From: Bog-366 sp964501985
GTDB lineage: Bacteria > Acidobacteriota > Terriglobia > UBA7540
Assembly (NCBI GenBank): GCA_964501985.1
Contig: CAZCVY010000159.1
Coordinates: forward strand, 1 to 16,348
Length of the DNA: 16,348 bases
Direction: 5' to 3'
In this document: piece after piece, positions 1 to 7,792 of the stretch
How the letters are laid out: every line of letters begins with the position of its first letter
Position numbering within the stretch: the first letter of the stretch is position 1
The notes under the pieces: generated by a model
What the model was told of the DNA's origin: nothing
The model's input: only the letters and a program-made list of their open reading frames with translations
The model's database searches: none
Translations under genes and position numbers: made by a program

Positions 1-1994
1 CGTTCCGCGCCAGCGACTGAGTTTACGGCATTTTCCCAAGTTGTGCGAGCTTTTGACGATTGGGCGCTTAGAGGCTCCAGGAGGTTCGTAGGCACTTCAT
101 CCAGAAAACGCGACCTCCGGCTGCCTTCCAGGGAATCCCGCCCATACGTCCGACGTTGCCGCGCCCAGGATAGCACCAGACGGTCGCGGGCGCGCGTCAT
201 GCCCACATAGCAGAGCCGTCGCTCCTCCTCGATGCCCGCGTCGTCGTCCAGTGAAAGCTTGTGCGGAAACAAACCCTCTTCCATCCCCACCAGGTACACG
301 AAATTGAATTCCAGCCCCTTGGCGCTGTGCAGCGTCATCAGCGTCACTCGCGCGCGTTCATCGTAATCATCGGAGTCCGAGACCAGCGCTGCGTGGTCCA
401 GGAACTCAGCCAGCGTAATGCCCTGCTCTTCCGCCTCCACCGCGGCGTTCACCAGTTCCTGTAAGTTTTCAATGCGGTCCTGTGATTCCGGCTGATTTTC
501 CTGTTTCAGGATATCCACATAACCGGTGCGGTCGAGGATGCTCTTGAAAAATTGCCCCATCAGCAAACTCTCATGGTCAGCCATCAGTTGCTTCATGAGC
601 ATTTGGAAAACCGCCAGCGCTTTGAGCGCGCGGGCCGGAAGCCGCCGCGCGGTCAATTCATCATCGAGCGCTTCCCATAGGGTGAGTTTCCGCTCGCGAG
701 CTGTCGCCTCAATTGCACCTACCGTAGACGGGCCAATCCCCCGAGCTGGGGTGTTGATGATACGTTGAAGCGCCGTCACGTCGCGCGGATTGCTGGCCAG
801 ACGCGCGTAAGCCAGGACGTCGCGGATCTCCGCGCGCGCGTAAAAGCTGAACCCGCCCACCAGGCGATAGGCGATTCCGTTGCGACGCAAGGATTCTTCC
901 AGTACGCGCGATTGGGCGTTGGTGCGGTACAGAACGGCCACACTGCGGCTGGCGTCTTGGGCGAGACCTTTCGCAATCTCGCTCGCCACATAAAGCGCTT
1001 CCTCGTCGTTGTCCCACGCTTCATAGAGCCCGATGCCGTCGCCGCCCGAGCGGTCCGTCCACAGAGTCTTCCCTTTGCGCGCCAAATTGCGGCTGACTAC
1101 CGCTCCGGCCGCGTCGAGAATTTTCTGCGTGGATCGATAGTTTTGCTCCAGGCGAACGGTTTGGGCCTTGGGGTAATCCTTCTCAAAACTCAAAATATTC
1201 TGGATGTCCGCTCCGCGCCAACGATAAATCGACTGGTCCTCGTCTCCTACGACGCAAAGGTTCTGATGCATCAGAGTGAGCTGCCGGATCAACTGATATT
1301 GCGTGCGGTTGGTGTCCTGATATTCATCCACCAGGACGTACTCGAAGCGCCGGTTGTACCTTTCGCATACGTCCGCAGATTTATAGAATAGCTCCACGGT
1401 TTTCAGCAGCAAGTCGTCAAAATCCAAGGCATTCGCCTGCCGCAGCTTCGCTTCGTAGAGGCCGAACAGGCTGGCGATCTTTTCCATCGGATCGTTCTGT
1501 GCCTGCTCATACATCATCTCGGGCGTCATGCCGTGGTTCTTGGCGTAGCTGATGCGCGACAACACGCTGCGCGGCGAGGTGACCTGCTCCCCCAGACCGA
1601 GCTCCTGGATGCAAGCCTTCATCATCCGCTGCTGATCATCCTCGTCATAAATCGAGAAATCGCGGGTATATCCCAAGTGGTCGATGTGCCGCCGCAGCAC
1701 GCTGACGCAAAAGGAATGGAAAGTGGAAACGTGCGGTGCGCCCGCACGCAGTTCCACGCGCCCGTCCAGCAGCTTGGCCACTCGCTCCTTCATCTGTGCT
1801 GCGGCTTTGTTGGTGAAAGTGACCGCGAGGATGTTTTCCGGCGGAACTCCCCGAGCTTCAATCAGGTGGGCAATCCGATAGGTGATAACCCGCGTCTTGC
1901 CGCTGCCTGCGCCAGCCAAGATAAGTAATGGCCCCTCGGTTTGCTCCACCGCGGCGCGCTGCTGGATATTGAGTTGGTCAAGCAGGCTTGGCAT
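1..1994 (-). CDS. pcrA: UvrD/PcrA-type superfamily 1 ATP-dependent DNA helicase (3' end cut by window edge)
   Basis: This is a 3'-to-5' SF1A helicase of the kind that unwinds DNA in excision repair and clears replication obstacles. The first 664 codons are present. The Walker A motif GAGSGKT lies at residues 28-34 and the Walker B/motif II DEYQDT at about 223-228. GDEDQSIYRWRGAD (motif III region), LHSAKGLEF (motif V region, about residue 555) and YVGMTRARDRL (motif VI, about 595-605) follow in the normal order. Family members are usually 720-780 residues, so only a C-terminal tail should be missing beyond base 1. The ATG at 1994 was chosen because the N-terminus then reads MPSLLDQLNIQQRAAV, which is typical of the family. 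No good Shine-Dalgarno is visible before it. The gene is divergent from thiI. PcrA and UvrD cannot be separated firmly here, so the symbol is tentative. Confidence 0.93.
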   Translation of the reverse strand, partial: MPSLLDQLNIQQRAAVEQTEGPLLILAGAGSGKTRVITYRIAHLIEARGVPPENILAVTFTNKAAAQMKERVAKLLDGRVELRAGAPHVSTFHSFCVSVLRRHIDHLGYTRDFSIYDEDDQQRMMKACIQELGLGEQVTSPRSVLSRISYAKNHGMTPEMMYEQAQNDPMEKIASLFGLYEAKLRQANALDFDDLLLKTVELFYKSADVCERYNRRFEYVLVDEYQDTNRTQYQLIRQLTLMHQNLCVVGDEDQSIYRWRGADIQNILSFEKDYPKAQTVRLEQNYRSTQKILDAAGAVVSRNLARKGKTLWTDRSGGDGIGLYEAWDNDEEALYVASEIAKGLAQDASRSVAVLYRTNAQSRVLEESLRRNGIAYRLVGGFSFYARAEIRDVLAYARLASNPRDVTALQRIINTPARGIGPSTVGAIEATARERKLTLWEALDDELTARRLPARALKALAVFQMLMKQLMADHESLLMGQFFKSILDRTGYVDILKQENQPESQDRIENLQELVNAAVEAEEQGITLAEFLDHAALVSDSDDYDERARVTLMTLHSAKGLEFNFVYLVGMEEGLFPHKLSLDDDAGIEEERRLCYVGMTRARDRLVLSWARQRRTYGRDSLEGSRRSRFLDEVPTNLLEPLSAQSSKARTTWENAVNSVAGAE

Positions 1995-2056
1995 GCAGGT
2001 CTGTGAGAGAGGAGGTTTTCCTCGCGGGCGACAATTTGCGTTGAGCCCGAATGTTT

Positions 2057-2086
2057 ATTGTACACGATGAACGGACTCACCAACAA
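2057..2086 (-). promoter_or_regulatory. Candidate promoter for the PcrA/UvrD-like helicase
   Basis: Read on the minus strand, a -35-like TTGTTG (2086-2081) is followed after 18 bp by TACAAT (2062-2057), which matches five of six bases of the -10 consensus. Transcription would start near 2050 and leave a leader of about 55 nt before the ATG at 1994. The -35 match is weak, so this rests mainly on the -10 box and its position. Confidence 0.35.
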
Positions 2087-2152
2087 ACTTTGGGCGGGCG
2101 CGGCTCCACGCCACCGGGTTTTGACGTAGTCCTGGCTGCGGGACTCACTTGC

Positions 2153-2181
2153 TTGCAGCCCAGCGCAAAAACCGATATTCT
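2153..2181 (+). promoter_or_regulatory. Candidate promoter for thiI
   Basis: TTGCAG (2153-2158), a 17-bp spacer and TATTCT (2176-2181) lie about 65 bp before the thiI start. Both boxes are partial matches to the housekeeping consensus (3/6 and 4/6), so the call rests on spacing and position. A better isolated -35 hexamer, TTGACG at 2121-2126, has no acceptable -10 partner. Confidence 0.3.
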
Positions 2182-2246
2182 AAATTCCGCTGAAATAACC
2201 CGCAGGCTTTGCCTATCGTTGCCGCCTCGGATCGAGAAGCCGTCGC

Positions 2247-3536
2247 ATGAAGCGAGTCCTGATTCTTCACTACCATGAAATCTGGCTGAAAGGGGAAAAC
2301 AAGAACTACTTTCTCAGCCGGCTGCGCGACGCAATCCGCCGGAGCGTGGCGGACTTGCCGATGGCATCACTGGCCAGCATCTCTGAGCGCCTGATTCTCA
2401 CTCCTGTTGATGATGCGTCTCTTCCCCACATCATCGAGCGGCTGCGCCGCGTGTTCGGCCTTGCGTACATCGCCCTGGCACGCGAAGTGCCGAGCCCGAT
2501 CGAGACTCTGGGGCCGCCAGCGTGCGAAATGATGGCTGAAGCAAATCCACGCAACTTTGCCGTACGCGTCAAAATTGCGGACTCGGCCTACCCCATGAAT
2601 TCCATGGAACTGGAACGAGAATTGGGACGCAGGGTGCTTGAACACCTGCGGGGGAGAAATCCGAGCGTGGCGGTGAAGCTCAATGATCCCGAGGTGACCT
2701 GCCAGGTGGAGATCATTCCGGGTAAAGCGCTGATCTATGCCCGGCGCGTGGAAGGCCCCGGCGGTCTGCCCGCAGTCACCAGCGGACGCGTGGTGGCGCT
2801 TCTTTCCGGCGGATTCGACTCGTCTGTGGCGGCCTATAAAATGATGCGCCGCGGATGCCACGTCATTTTCGCTCACTTCTTTGGAATCCCTTCGCCCTCT
2901 CGCAACTCCTCAACGGGGGTGGCGGAAGACCTTGTACGCACCCTCACGCCCTTTCAATTTACTTCACGTCTCTATCAGATTCCCTTTGATGCCGTCCAGC
3001 GGCGGATTGTGGCGGGTGCGCATGAAAGCTATAGGGTATTGCTGTACCGCCGCATGATGGCCCGGATTGCCCGGGAAATTGCTCACGCCGACCGCGCCCT
3101 CGGGCTGGTCACCGGCGATAGTGTTTCCCAGGTGGCATCGCAAACTTTGCACAACCTTTATGCCGTCGATCACGGGATTGATCTGCCGGTTTATCGCCCT
3201 CTCGCCGGCGACGACAAAGCGGAAATCCTGCGCTTGGCGCGACAGATCGGGACTTACAAGATCTCGTGTGAGCCCTTTGAAGATTGTTGTCCGCGCTTTA
3301 TGCCGCGTGCACCGGCGATTTTCGCGCGTCCGCAGGAACTTGACGACGCGGAACGCCAACTGGATATCGAAGGGTTGGTCCGCATGGGCCTGGAGGGCGC
3401 CACGTGCATCGATTACAAGTTTGAGCAGGGCGAGGTTACCACGCACGAAGGTTCCATGCGCCGGATCGAGCATCATCTGGCGGGCAAGAAAGCTTCGGAA
3501 GGGCAACCGGCTGCCCACGAGACTGCTTCCAACTGA
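2247..3536 (+). CDS. thiI: tRNA 4-thiouridine sulfurtransferase ThiI, short form without rhodanese domain
   Basis: ThiI adenylates U8 of tRNA and replaces its oxygen with sulfur; in some bacteria it also supplies sulfur for thiamine synthesis. The 429-residue product opens with the characteristic HYHEIWLKGENKNYF segment, followed by a THUMP RNA-binding region (roughly 55-165). The PP-loop ATP-pyrophosphatase motif SGGFDSS is at about 187-193. A typical EDCC motif has Cys347 and Cys348, close to the position of the reactive Cys344 of the E. coli enzyme. There is no C-terminal rhodanese domain, unlike the 482-residue E. coli protein. This resembles Bacillus-type enzymes, in which a separate cysteine desulfurase supplies sulfur. 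The ATG at 2247 fits the family N-terminus, but its ribosome binding site is poor. The gene appears monocistronic. No strong terminator is visible in the roughly 90 bp that follow. Confidence 0.95.
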   Translation: MKRVLILHYHEIWLKGENKNYFLSRLRDAIRRSVADLPMASLASISERLILTPVDDASLPHIIERLRRVFGLAYIALAREVPSPIETLGPPACEMMAEANPRNFAVRVKIADSAYPMNSMELERELGRRVLEHLRGRNPSVAVKLNDPEVTCQVEIIPGKALIYARRVEGPGGLPAVTSGRVVALLSGGFDSSVAAYKMMRRGCHVIFAHFFGIPSPSRNSSTGVAEDLVRTLTPFQFTSRLYQIPFDAVQRRIVAGAHESYRVLLYRRMMARIAREIAHADRALGLVTGDSVSQVASQTLHNLYAVDHGIDLPVYRPLAGDDKAEILRLARQIGTYKISCEPFEDCCPRFMPRAPAIFARPQELDDAERQLDIEGLVRMGLEGATCIDYKFEQGEVTTHEGSMRRIEHHLAGKKASEGQPAAHETASN

Positions 3537-3626
3537 GGGGGTAGCTTCCACCCGCAGGGCAATTCGAAAACGAAGTAGGGATGCGCTCAATCCTCTGGAC
3601 TCATTCACGCAGCGCGCCTATGCTCG

Positions 3627-3655
3627 TTGACGGCTCTCAGACCCCTTTCTATAAT
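3627..3655 (+). promoter_or_regulatory. Strong housekeeping-type promoter for the VWA gene at 3681
   Basis: TTGACG (3627-3632) and TATAAT (3650-3655) are separated by exactly 17 bp, giving 11 of 12 consensus bases. Transcription would start at about 3662 and give a leader of only about 20 nt before the ATG at 3681. This is the best-matching promoter seen in the window. Confidence 0.75.
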
Positions 3656-3680
3656 TGCTTGCTGAACGCGGAGTCATCTT

Positions 3681-4643
3681 ATGATGAAGAGAATTCTCGC
3701 TACCCTGTTTTTGCTGTACACCTTTGCGGGATGGCTGTCGGCGCAGCAGGCAAAACCCAGCGCACCTCCGAGCACGACGCAAACCCCGATCCAAACACCG
3801 ACCAACCCCACGGTCCTTAAAATTCCCGTCTACCTAGTCAACGTGCCGTTAACGGTCACCGATAAGAAAAACCGTCTGGTCATCATGATGACCAAAGATG
3901 ATTTCAACCTTTTCGAGGACGGCAAGCCTCAAACCATACAGTATTTCAGCCGTGAAACGGACCTTGCGCTGCGCATTGGCCTGCTTATAGATACCAGCAA
4001 TAGCATTCGCGATCGACTGCGTTTTGAACAGCAAGCGGCCACCGATTTTCTCTCCGACACGATCCGGAGGGGAAAGGACCAGGCTTTTGTGGTAGGTTTC
4101 GATGTGGAGCCACAAATCGTTGAAGACTACACCGACAATGTCGAGAAACTCAGCAACGCCATCCGGAGCTTACAAGCCGGAGGAGTCACCAGCCTCTACG
4201 ACGCAATTTATATCTCATGCCGGGATAAGCTGCTCTTCTTCCCGCCTCCCGAGCCCTACCTGCGGCGCTTGATCATCATTATTAGCGACGGTGAAGACAA
4301 CCGGAGCGAGCACACACGCGACGAGGCGCTCGCCATGGCCCAACGGGCGGAAGTGACGATTTTCGCCATCAGCACGAATCGGACCGGGGCCGAGCAGCGC
4401 GGGGATAAGGTGCTCAAGTTTTTAGCCGAACAAACTGGCGGGCATGCTTTCTTTCCGTTCGAAGCCAGTGATTTGGGAGAGGAATTTCGGGCGATTGGAC
4501 GCGATCTACGGACGCAGTTCCTGCTCAGCTATACTTCCTCGAATACTGCGCGGGACGGAACCTTCCGCAATATTTCCATCCTGCCCGTTGATAAGAGCCT
4601 GCACGTCCGTGCCAAGACGGGTTATTTCGCACCCTCTCAGTAG
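3681..4643 (+). CDS. Secreted VWA-domain protein, acidobacterial type
   Basis: The 320-residue product starts with a signal peptide: MMKR, a hydrophobic stretch LATLFLLYTFAGWL, then SAQQ as a probable cleavage region. A Pro/Thr-rich linker follows. Next comes a small beta-rich segment ending in DDFNLFEDGKPQTIQYF, which in this family sits just before the VWA fold. The VWA domain carries the metal-ion-dependent adhesion site residues DTSNS at 104-108, a conserved Thr in GGVTSLYDAIY and SDGEDN further on. The C-terminal RDLRTQFLLSYTSSN block is also typical of the acidobacterial VWFA-related family (TIGR03436, from memory). The role is unknown. Extracytoplasmic, metal-dependent protein binding is inferred. 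The ATG is preceded by CGGAG, and a strong promoter lies just upstream. Its 3' end is 4 bp from a paralogue on the opposite strand. Confidence 0.9.
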   Translation: MMKRILATLFLLYTFAGWLSAQQAKPSAPPSTTQTPIQTPTNPTVLKIPVYLVNVPLTVTDKKNRLVIMMTKDDFNLFEDGKPQTIQYFSRETDLALRIGLLIDTSNSIRDRLRFEQQAATDFLSDTIRRGKDQAFVVGFDVEPQIVEDYTDNVEKLSNAIRSLQAGGVTSLYDAIYISCRDKLLFFPPPEPYLRRLIIIISDGEDNRSEHTRDEALAMAQRAEVTIFAISTNRTGAEQRGDKVLKFLAEQTGGHAFFPFEASDLGEEFRAIGRDLRTQFLLSYTSSNTARDGTFRNISILPVDKSLHVRAKTGYFAPSQ

Positions 4644-4647
4644 GGGC

Positions 4648-5661
4648 CTAACCTTGCGGCGCGTAGTATCCGCGGCGGGCGTCGACCTTGGCATTCCCAA
4701 CTCGAACTTTGACCTCAATCTTGCGGAAAGTCCCATCAAGTTTGGTATTGGTGGGGGTATATCCCAACAAATACTGCGTGCGGAGTTCGCGGGCGATCTG
4801 CTGAAACGCCTCGGAGGTATCCCGCGCGTTATTCGCTTGGATTACCCGGCCGCCAGTTTCCTCGGAAAGCTTCCGTAGGACCGACTCACCGCCATACCCC
4901 ATCCCGCGATGGCTGTAAAATGCCCGGTCGCTGATATCAATTGAGTAGATGATGACGTCCGATTTTTGCGCCGCCTCGAGCGCCGCTTCCAACCTGACTT
5001 TGCTGCCCTGGTCTTCGCCGTCCGTCAGCAGGATGAGAACCTTGCGGCCCACTTCGTTCTTGAGCAGATCGCGCGCCGATAGGTAGACGGCATCGTACAA
5101 GTGCGTCGCCCCACCCGAATCGCCGGAGGGAAAAGTTCCCGTGGTGCGGGCCCCTCCGCCATTGATCTCAGTTTCGTCAATGGCGCTGCTGAGGCGTTTG
5201 AGGTCCGAGGTGAAGTCCTGTAGCAATTCCACCTCGACGTCGAAGTGCATGACGAACGTGAGGTCCTTGGGACGCATGACTTCACCCAGGAATGCCTCCG
5301 CTTCCGACTTTTCCACCTCCAGTACGCGTTCCTGGCTGGGACTGGTGTCCACCAGGATGCCCATGGTGAGTGGCGTGTCAGCTTCCCGCGCAAAATAGCG
5401 GATGACCTGCGGCTGTTGGTCTTCTTCCAATGTGAAGTCATCCTTGGTGAGGTCGGGAATCAGCCTGCCGCTCTTCTGCCGCACTACGGCGTAGACGTTT
5501 ACGACCTCTGAGGTGATCTTCAGGGTCCCGCCGGCGGGCGGAGGCGTCTGGGCGTCCTGCGCGTTGACGAAGGTCGCTGCCGCAACCAAAATGCAGACCA
5601 AGGAGATGATATCGCGCATAACTCGATGGCGATTTGGGAGAAATGCAGGTCCAGTGTGCAT
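4648..5661 (-). CDS. Secreted VWA-domain protein, paralogue of the convergent neighbour
   Basis: This 337-residue protein shares its neighbour's architecture: a signal peptide (hydrophobic ISLVCILVAAATFVNA, then QDAQ), a Pro-rich linker and the pre-VWA segment DDFTLEEDQQPQVIRYF. The VWA domain has DTSPS at 105-109, Thr in THLYDAVYLS and LLTDGEDQG. The closing block RELRTQYLLGYTPTN is followed by KVDARRGYYAPQG. The start was set at the ATG at 5661 because GAGG precedes it by 6 nt. An internal ATG at 5619 also leaves a good signal peptide. A GTG at 5736 would add an implausible N-terminal extension. Compared with the neighbour, it has an insertion between the MIDAS strand and the Thr motif (NGGGARTTGTFPSGDSGG). 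The function is unknown; extracytoplasmic binding or scaffolding is inferred. Confidence 0.9.
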   Translation of the reverse strand: MHTGPAFLPNRHRVMRDIISLVCILVAAATFVNAQDAQTPPPAGGTLKITSEVVNVYAVVRQKSGRLIPDLTKDDFTLEEDQQPQVIRYFAREADTPLTMGILVDTSPSQERVLEVEKSEAEAFLGEVMRPKDLTFVMHFDVEVELLQDFTSDLKRLSSAIDETEINGGGARTTGTFPSGDSGGATHLYDAVYLSARDLLKNEVGRKVLILLTDGEDQGSKVRLEAALEAAQKSDVIIYSIDISDRAFYSHRGMGYGGESVLRKLSEETGGRVIQANNARDTSEAFQQIARELRTQYLLGYTPTNTKLDGTFRKIEVKVRVGNAKVDARRGYYAPQG

Positions 5662-5958
5662 GGTTGTCCTCGGGGCGCCGCCGCCCTTCTCCTTTGGATG
5701 CAAAACAGAGATTTCGCGCCGTTCCCGAATTCTCACTCAATCCTCACGGAAGACCGTTGCCACCCTCACTCCGAATTCCAGTTTACCTTGGATGTGAGCC
5801 AAGAAATCGGGAAACCTTTCGCCCACCTAGTTCCCCCGGACATCCCCAACGCCCCATCCGCAATCGCCCTTGGGTGGGATTTCTGATCACGACCCCGCGC
5901 GATGATCGGAATATTTTTGTCGCGCTTCACTTTTTCGTCGATAAAGATCACTTTCCAC
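5662..5958. other. Non-coding stretch upstream of the minus-strand VWA gene
   Basis: No supported gene was found in these 297 bases. A GTG-initiated 61-codon frame on the minus strand (5951-5766) has no convincing ribosome binding site or recognisable domain. A 116-codon plus-strand frame looks like chance coding in GC-rich DNA. The octamer GAATTCGG occurs twice on the minus strand (within 5726-5733 and 5772-5779). No clear -10/-35 pair was found for the VWA gene, whose promoter presumably lies here. Confidence 0.5.
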
Positions 5959-5987
5959 TTGACAAGATAATTCGGTTACTCTAAACA
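5959..5987 (+). promoter_or_regulatory. Promoter of the micro-ORF transcription unit
   Basis: A perfect -35 hexamer TTGACA (5959-5964) is followed after 17 bp by TAAACA (5982-5987, 3/6). With a 15-bp spacer the alternative is TCTAAA (4/6). The surrounding 60 bp are noticeably more AT-rich than the rest of the window. The -35 match and the downstream hairpin, ribosome binding site, ORF and terminator support a real promoter, but the -10 position is uncertain. Confidence 0.5.
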
Positions 5988-6005
5988 TGATGATTGAATA
6001 CGCGC

Positions 6006-6026
6006 TCCGCCAGCAACGCTGGCGGA
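6006..6026 (+). repeat. Perfect 9-bp hairpin in the leader of the micro-ORF
   Basis: TCCGCCAGC (6006-6014) pairs fully with GCTGGCGGA (6018-6026) across an AAC loop. It sits between the candidate promoter and the ribosome binding site. It has no T-tract, so it is not an obvious terminator. It may be a 5'-stabilising stem or part of a small structured RNA. Confidence 0.65.
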
Positions 6027-6054
6027 AACTCTAAAAAGTTCGGAGGAGAATAGA

Positions 6055-6090
6055 ATGGCAGCGAAAAAGAAAGCCAAGAAAAAGAGGTAA
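6055..6090 (+). CDS. Candidate 11-residue Lys/Ala peptide (micro-ORF)
   Basis: The frame reads MAAKKKAKKKR and then TAA. Of 11 residues, seven are basic (six Lys, one Arg), so the peptide would be strongly cationic. The evidence for translation is local: GGAGGAG at 6042-6048 is a near-ideal Shine-Dalgarno with a 6-nt spacer to the ATG. The ORF also lies inside a compact unit bounded by a TTGACA promoter element and an intrinsic terminator. The composition resembles the Lys/Ala repeats of histone-H1-like bacterial tails, but it is far too short for homology to mean anything. Three possibilities remain: a genuine nucleic-acid- or ribosome-binding micropeptide, a leader peptide with no downstream gene before the terminator, or a small RNA with an incidental reading frame. 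No function is claimed. Confidence 0.45.
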   Translation: MAAKKKAKKKR

Positions 6091-6120
6091 GCCTCTTTCG
6101 TAAATTTGATAGGAACTCTC

Positions 6121-6152
6121 GGGGGTGCAGCGATGCACCCCCAAGGTTTTTC
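6121..6152 (+). terminator. Intrinsic terminator of the micro-ORF unit
   Basis: GGGGGTGCA (6121-6129) and TGCACCCCC (6134-6142) form a perfect 9-bp stem with a GCGA tetraloop. AAGG and a run of five T (6147-6151) follow. It lies 30 bp after the TAA of the 11-codon ORF. No T-tract is present on the other strand, so it is directional and does not serve rmuC. Confidence 0.8.
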
Positions 6153-6269
6153 TAGGGGGTGAACTCTTTGAACCCCTAACCGCAGTCGACCGTTGGGCTT
6201 CCCATTCATTTTCCCCTGTATCCATGCGGTGATGATGCATCTCTTCATCCACCGAACGCCGTGCAGAAT

Positions 6270-7778
6270 TCACTCTTTCGATTCCTTCTCAGGTGCCGCC
6301 AGCATCCGCGGCGCTTCATCCACAGGGGCGAGTTCGGGAATTTCTTCACCGGTTGCCGCTCCCAGCTCCTTGAACTTCCGCGCCGACACCAACACGCGGC
6401 CCTCCATCGAACCCACCGCCTTGTTATAGGACTCGACAGCACGTTCAATGGACGAGCCGAGATTTTGGAAGTGGCCGAGGAAGGTTTTCAGGCGGTCGTA
6501 AAGCTCTCGCCCCAGCTCGCTGATCTGTTTGGCATTCTGGGCGATCTTTTCCTGCTGCCAGAGATACGCTGCCGAGCGTAACAGCGCGATGAGCGTCGTC
6601 GGGGTCGCCAGCACGACTTTTTTTTGCATTCCATCGTCAATGAGCTGCCGATCTTGCTCCAAAGCAGCGCTGAAGAAAGATTCTCCGGGCAAAAACAAAA
6701 CCACCAATTCTAGTTCGGGGCCCACTTGTTCCCAATACTTTCGCTCCGCAAGCTGATTCATATGGCCCCGCACCAACTCCCCGTGCATCCCCAGCGCTTT
6801 GGCCCGATCCTCCTCCGACCTCTCCGGATTGACCGCGTCGAGGAAGGCCTGCAGGGGAACCTTGGCATCAACGGCGATGCGCCTATTGCCGGGAAGATTC
6901 ACGATCATATCCGGCCGCTGCCGGCCTGTGTCCGTTGTGATAGTTTCTTGTTCTGTGAAGTCACAGTGCTCCGACATGCCGGCCAGCTCCACGACTCGGC
7001 GCAACGTCAGCTCCCCCCACCGGCCACGAGCTTTTAACGGCGAACTCAAGGCGCTCGCCAGATGCTTGGTTTCGTCCTCCAAGCGTTTGTTGGCCTGGGC
7101 CAGAGTGCGCAGTTGCTCATCCAGCGTGCCATAAGCCTTTTGCCGCGCCTTTTCCATCTCGAGAATCTGGAGCTCGTATCGACCCAAAGATTCCTTGAGC
7201 GGGCTGACAAGGCCATCAATTGCTTTCTGCCGCGTTTCCAAGTCGCCCTTGGCCTGCGCCTGCAAGGTTTCAAACTGGCTACGCGCGAGGGCGATGAATG
7301 CCTGGTTGTTGCTCTTGAGGGCCTCGGCGGAAAGCGCTTGGAAGGTCTCCGTCAGGGTCTTTTTCGCTTCCTCGAGTAGTTTCCTTTGCTCATCCAGGCT
7401 CGCCTGTGTCTCCCGCAGCTTGGTTTCTGCGGCGACCCTCAATTCGCCTTCGATCTTCAGGCGCTCGCGCAATTGATTCGAATCTACGAGCGCGCTCCGG
7501 GCGTTATCGAGCTCTGTTTGCGCCTTGACCTTCTGTTCGCCCTCGTCCCGCAGCCTTTGTTGAAGCCCGCCGAGCTCGCGCTCGCGGTTCTCCAAGGAAG
7601 CTTGGACCGCGCCGACCCGCGCGCGGACCTCCTGCAGTGTGCCCTCCGCGGCCTTCACGCGCCCCTCGGCGTCCACCTGGGATTTGGTCAGCACGTTCCG
7701 CGTACGGGCCGCGGCCAGCAACCAGCCAATCGCACCGCCAAGAACAATGCCCAGCAAGATCAGCAGGATCGGGTTCAT
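6270..7778 (-). CDS. rmuC: RmuC family DNA recombination protein
   Basis: RmuC was named for an E. coli mutant in which inversion of short inverted repeats rises. It is predicted to be a PD-(D/E)XK-fold nuclease that limits DNA rearrangement. The 502-residue product has one N-terminal membrane segment (about residues 4-24, ILLILLGIVLGGAIGWLLAA). A long Arg/Glu/Gln-rich coiled coil covers roughly 30-240, and the RmuC core follows. The core contains GRWGELTLRRVVELAGM and the conserved motif RIAVDAKVPL near residue 300-308. Length and order are normal for the family. The ATG at 7778 has GAGG 8 nt upstream. The gene follows the helicase-nuclease gene on the same strand after 83 bp with no clear terminator between them, so cotranscription is likely. 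No convincing terminator was found after its TGA. Confidence 0.93.
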   Translation of the reverse strand: MNPILLILLGIVLGGAIGWLLAAARTRNVLTKSQVDAEGRVKAAEGTLQEVRARVGAVQASLENRERELGGLQQRLRDEGEQKVKAQTELDNARSALVDSNQLRERLKIEGELRVAAETKLRETQASLDEQRKLLEEAKKTLTETFQALSAEALKSNNQAFIALARSQFETLQAQAKGDLETRQKAIDGLVSPLKESLGRYELQILEMEKARQKAYGTLDEQLRTLAQANKRLEDETKHLASALSSPLKARGRWGELTLRRVVELAGMSEHCDFTEQETITTDTGRQRPDMIVNLPGNRRIAVDAKVPLQAFLDAVNPERSEEDRAKALGMHGELVRGHMNQLAERKYWEQVGPELELVVLFLPGESFFSAALEQDRQLIDDGMQKKVVLATPTTLIALLRSAAYLWQQEKIAQNAKQISELGRELYDRLKTFLGHFQNLGSSIERAVESYNKAVGSMEGRVLVSARKFKELGAATGEEIPELAPVDEAPRMLAAPEKESKE

Positions 7779-7792
7779 AGGGATTGCCTCAG

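Noticed and set aside
2964..3608. A 214-codon minus-strand frame opposite thiI
   Set aside because: It lies opposite a clear ThiI coding sequence, has no recognisable domain and is best explained as a shadow frame.
5766..5951. A 61-codon minus-strand frame starting with GTG (IFIDEKVKRDKNIPIIARG at its start)
   Set aside because: It has no convincing ribosome binding site, no recognised domain and a poorly placed start. It may be a decayed fragment, but the evidence is too thin to annotate it.
5634..5984. A 116-codon plus-strand frame overlapping the start of the VWA gene
   Set aside because: It is rich in Pro and Arg as expected from chance frames in GC-rich DNA. It overlaps a well-supported gene start on the other strand and lacks a start signal.
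6088..6162. In-frame continuation for 23 codons past the TAA of the 11-codon ORF
   Set aside because: It runs through the terminator stem and has no coding character. Readthrough or recoding is not suggested by any local signal.
6153..6179. Second G/C-rich inverted repeat after the micro-ORF terminator (AGGGGGT ... ACCCCT)
   Set aside because: The stem is short (about 5 bp) with an 11-nt loop, and there is no T-tract on either strand, so it is not a credible terminator for rmuC.
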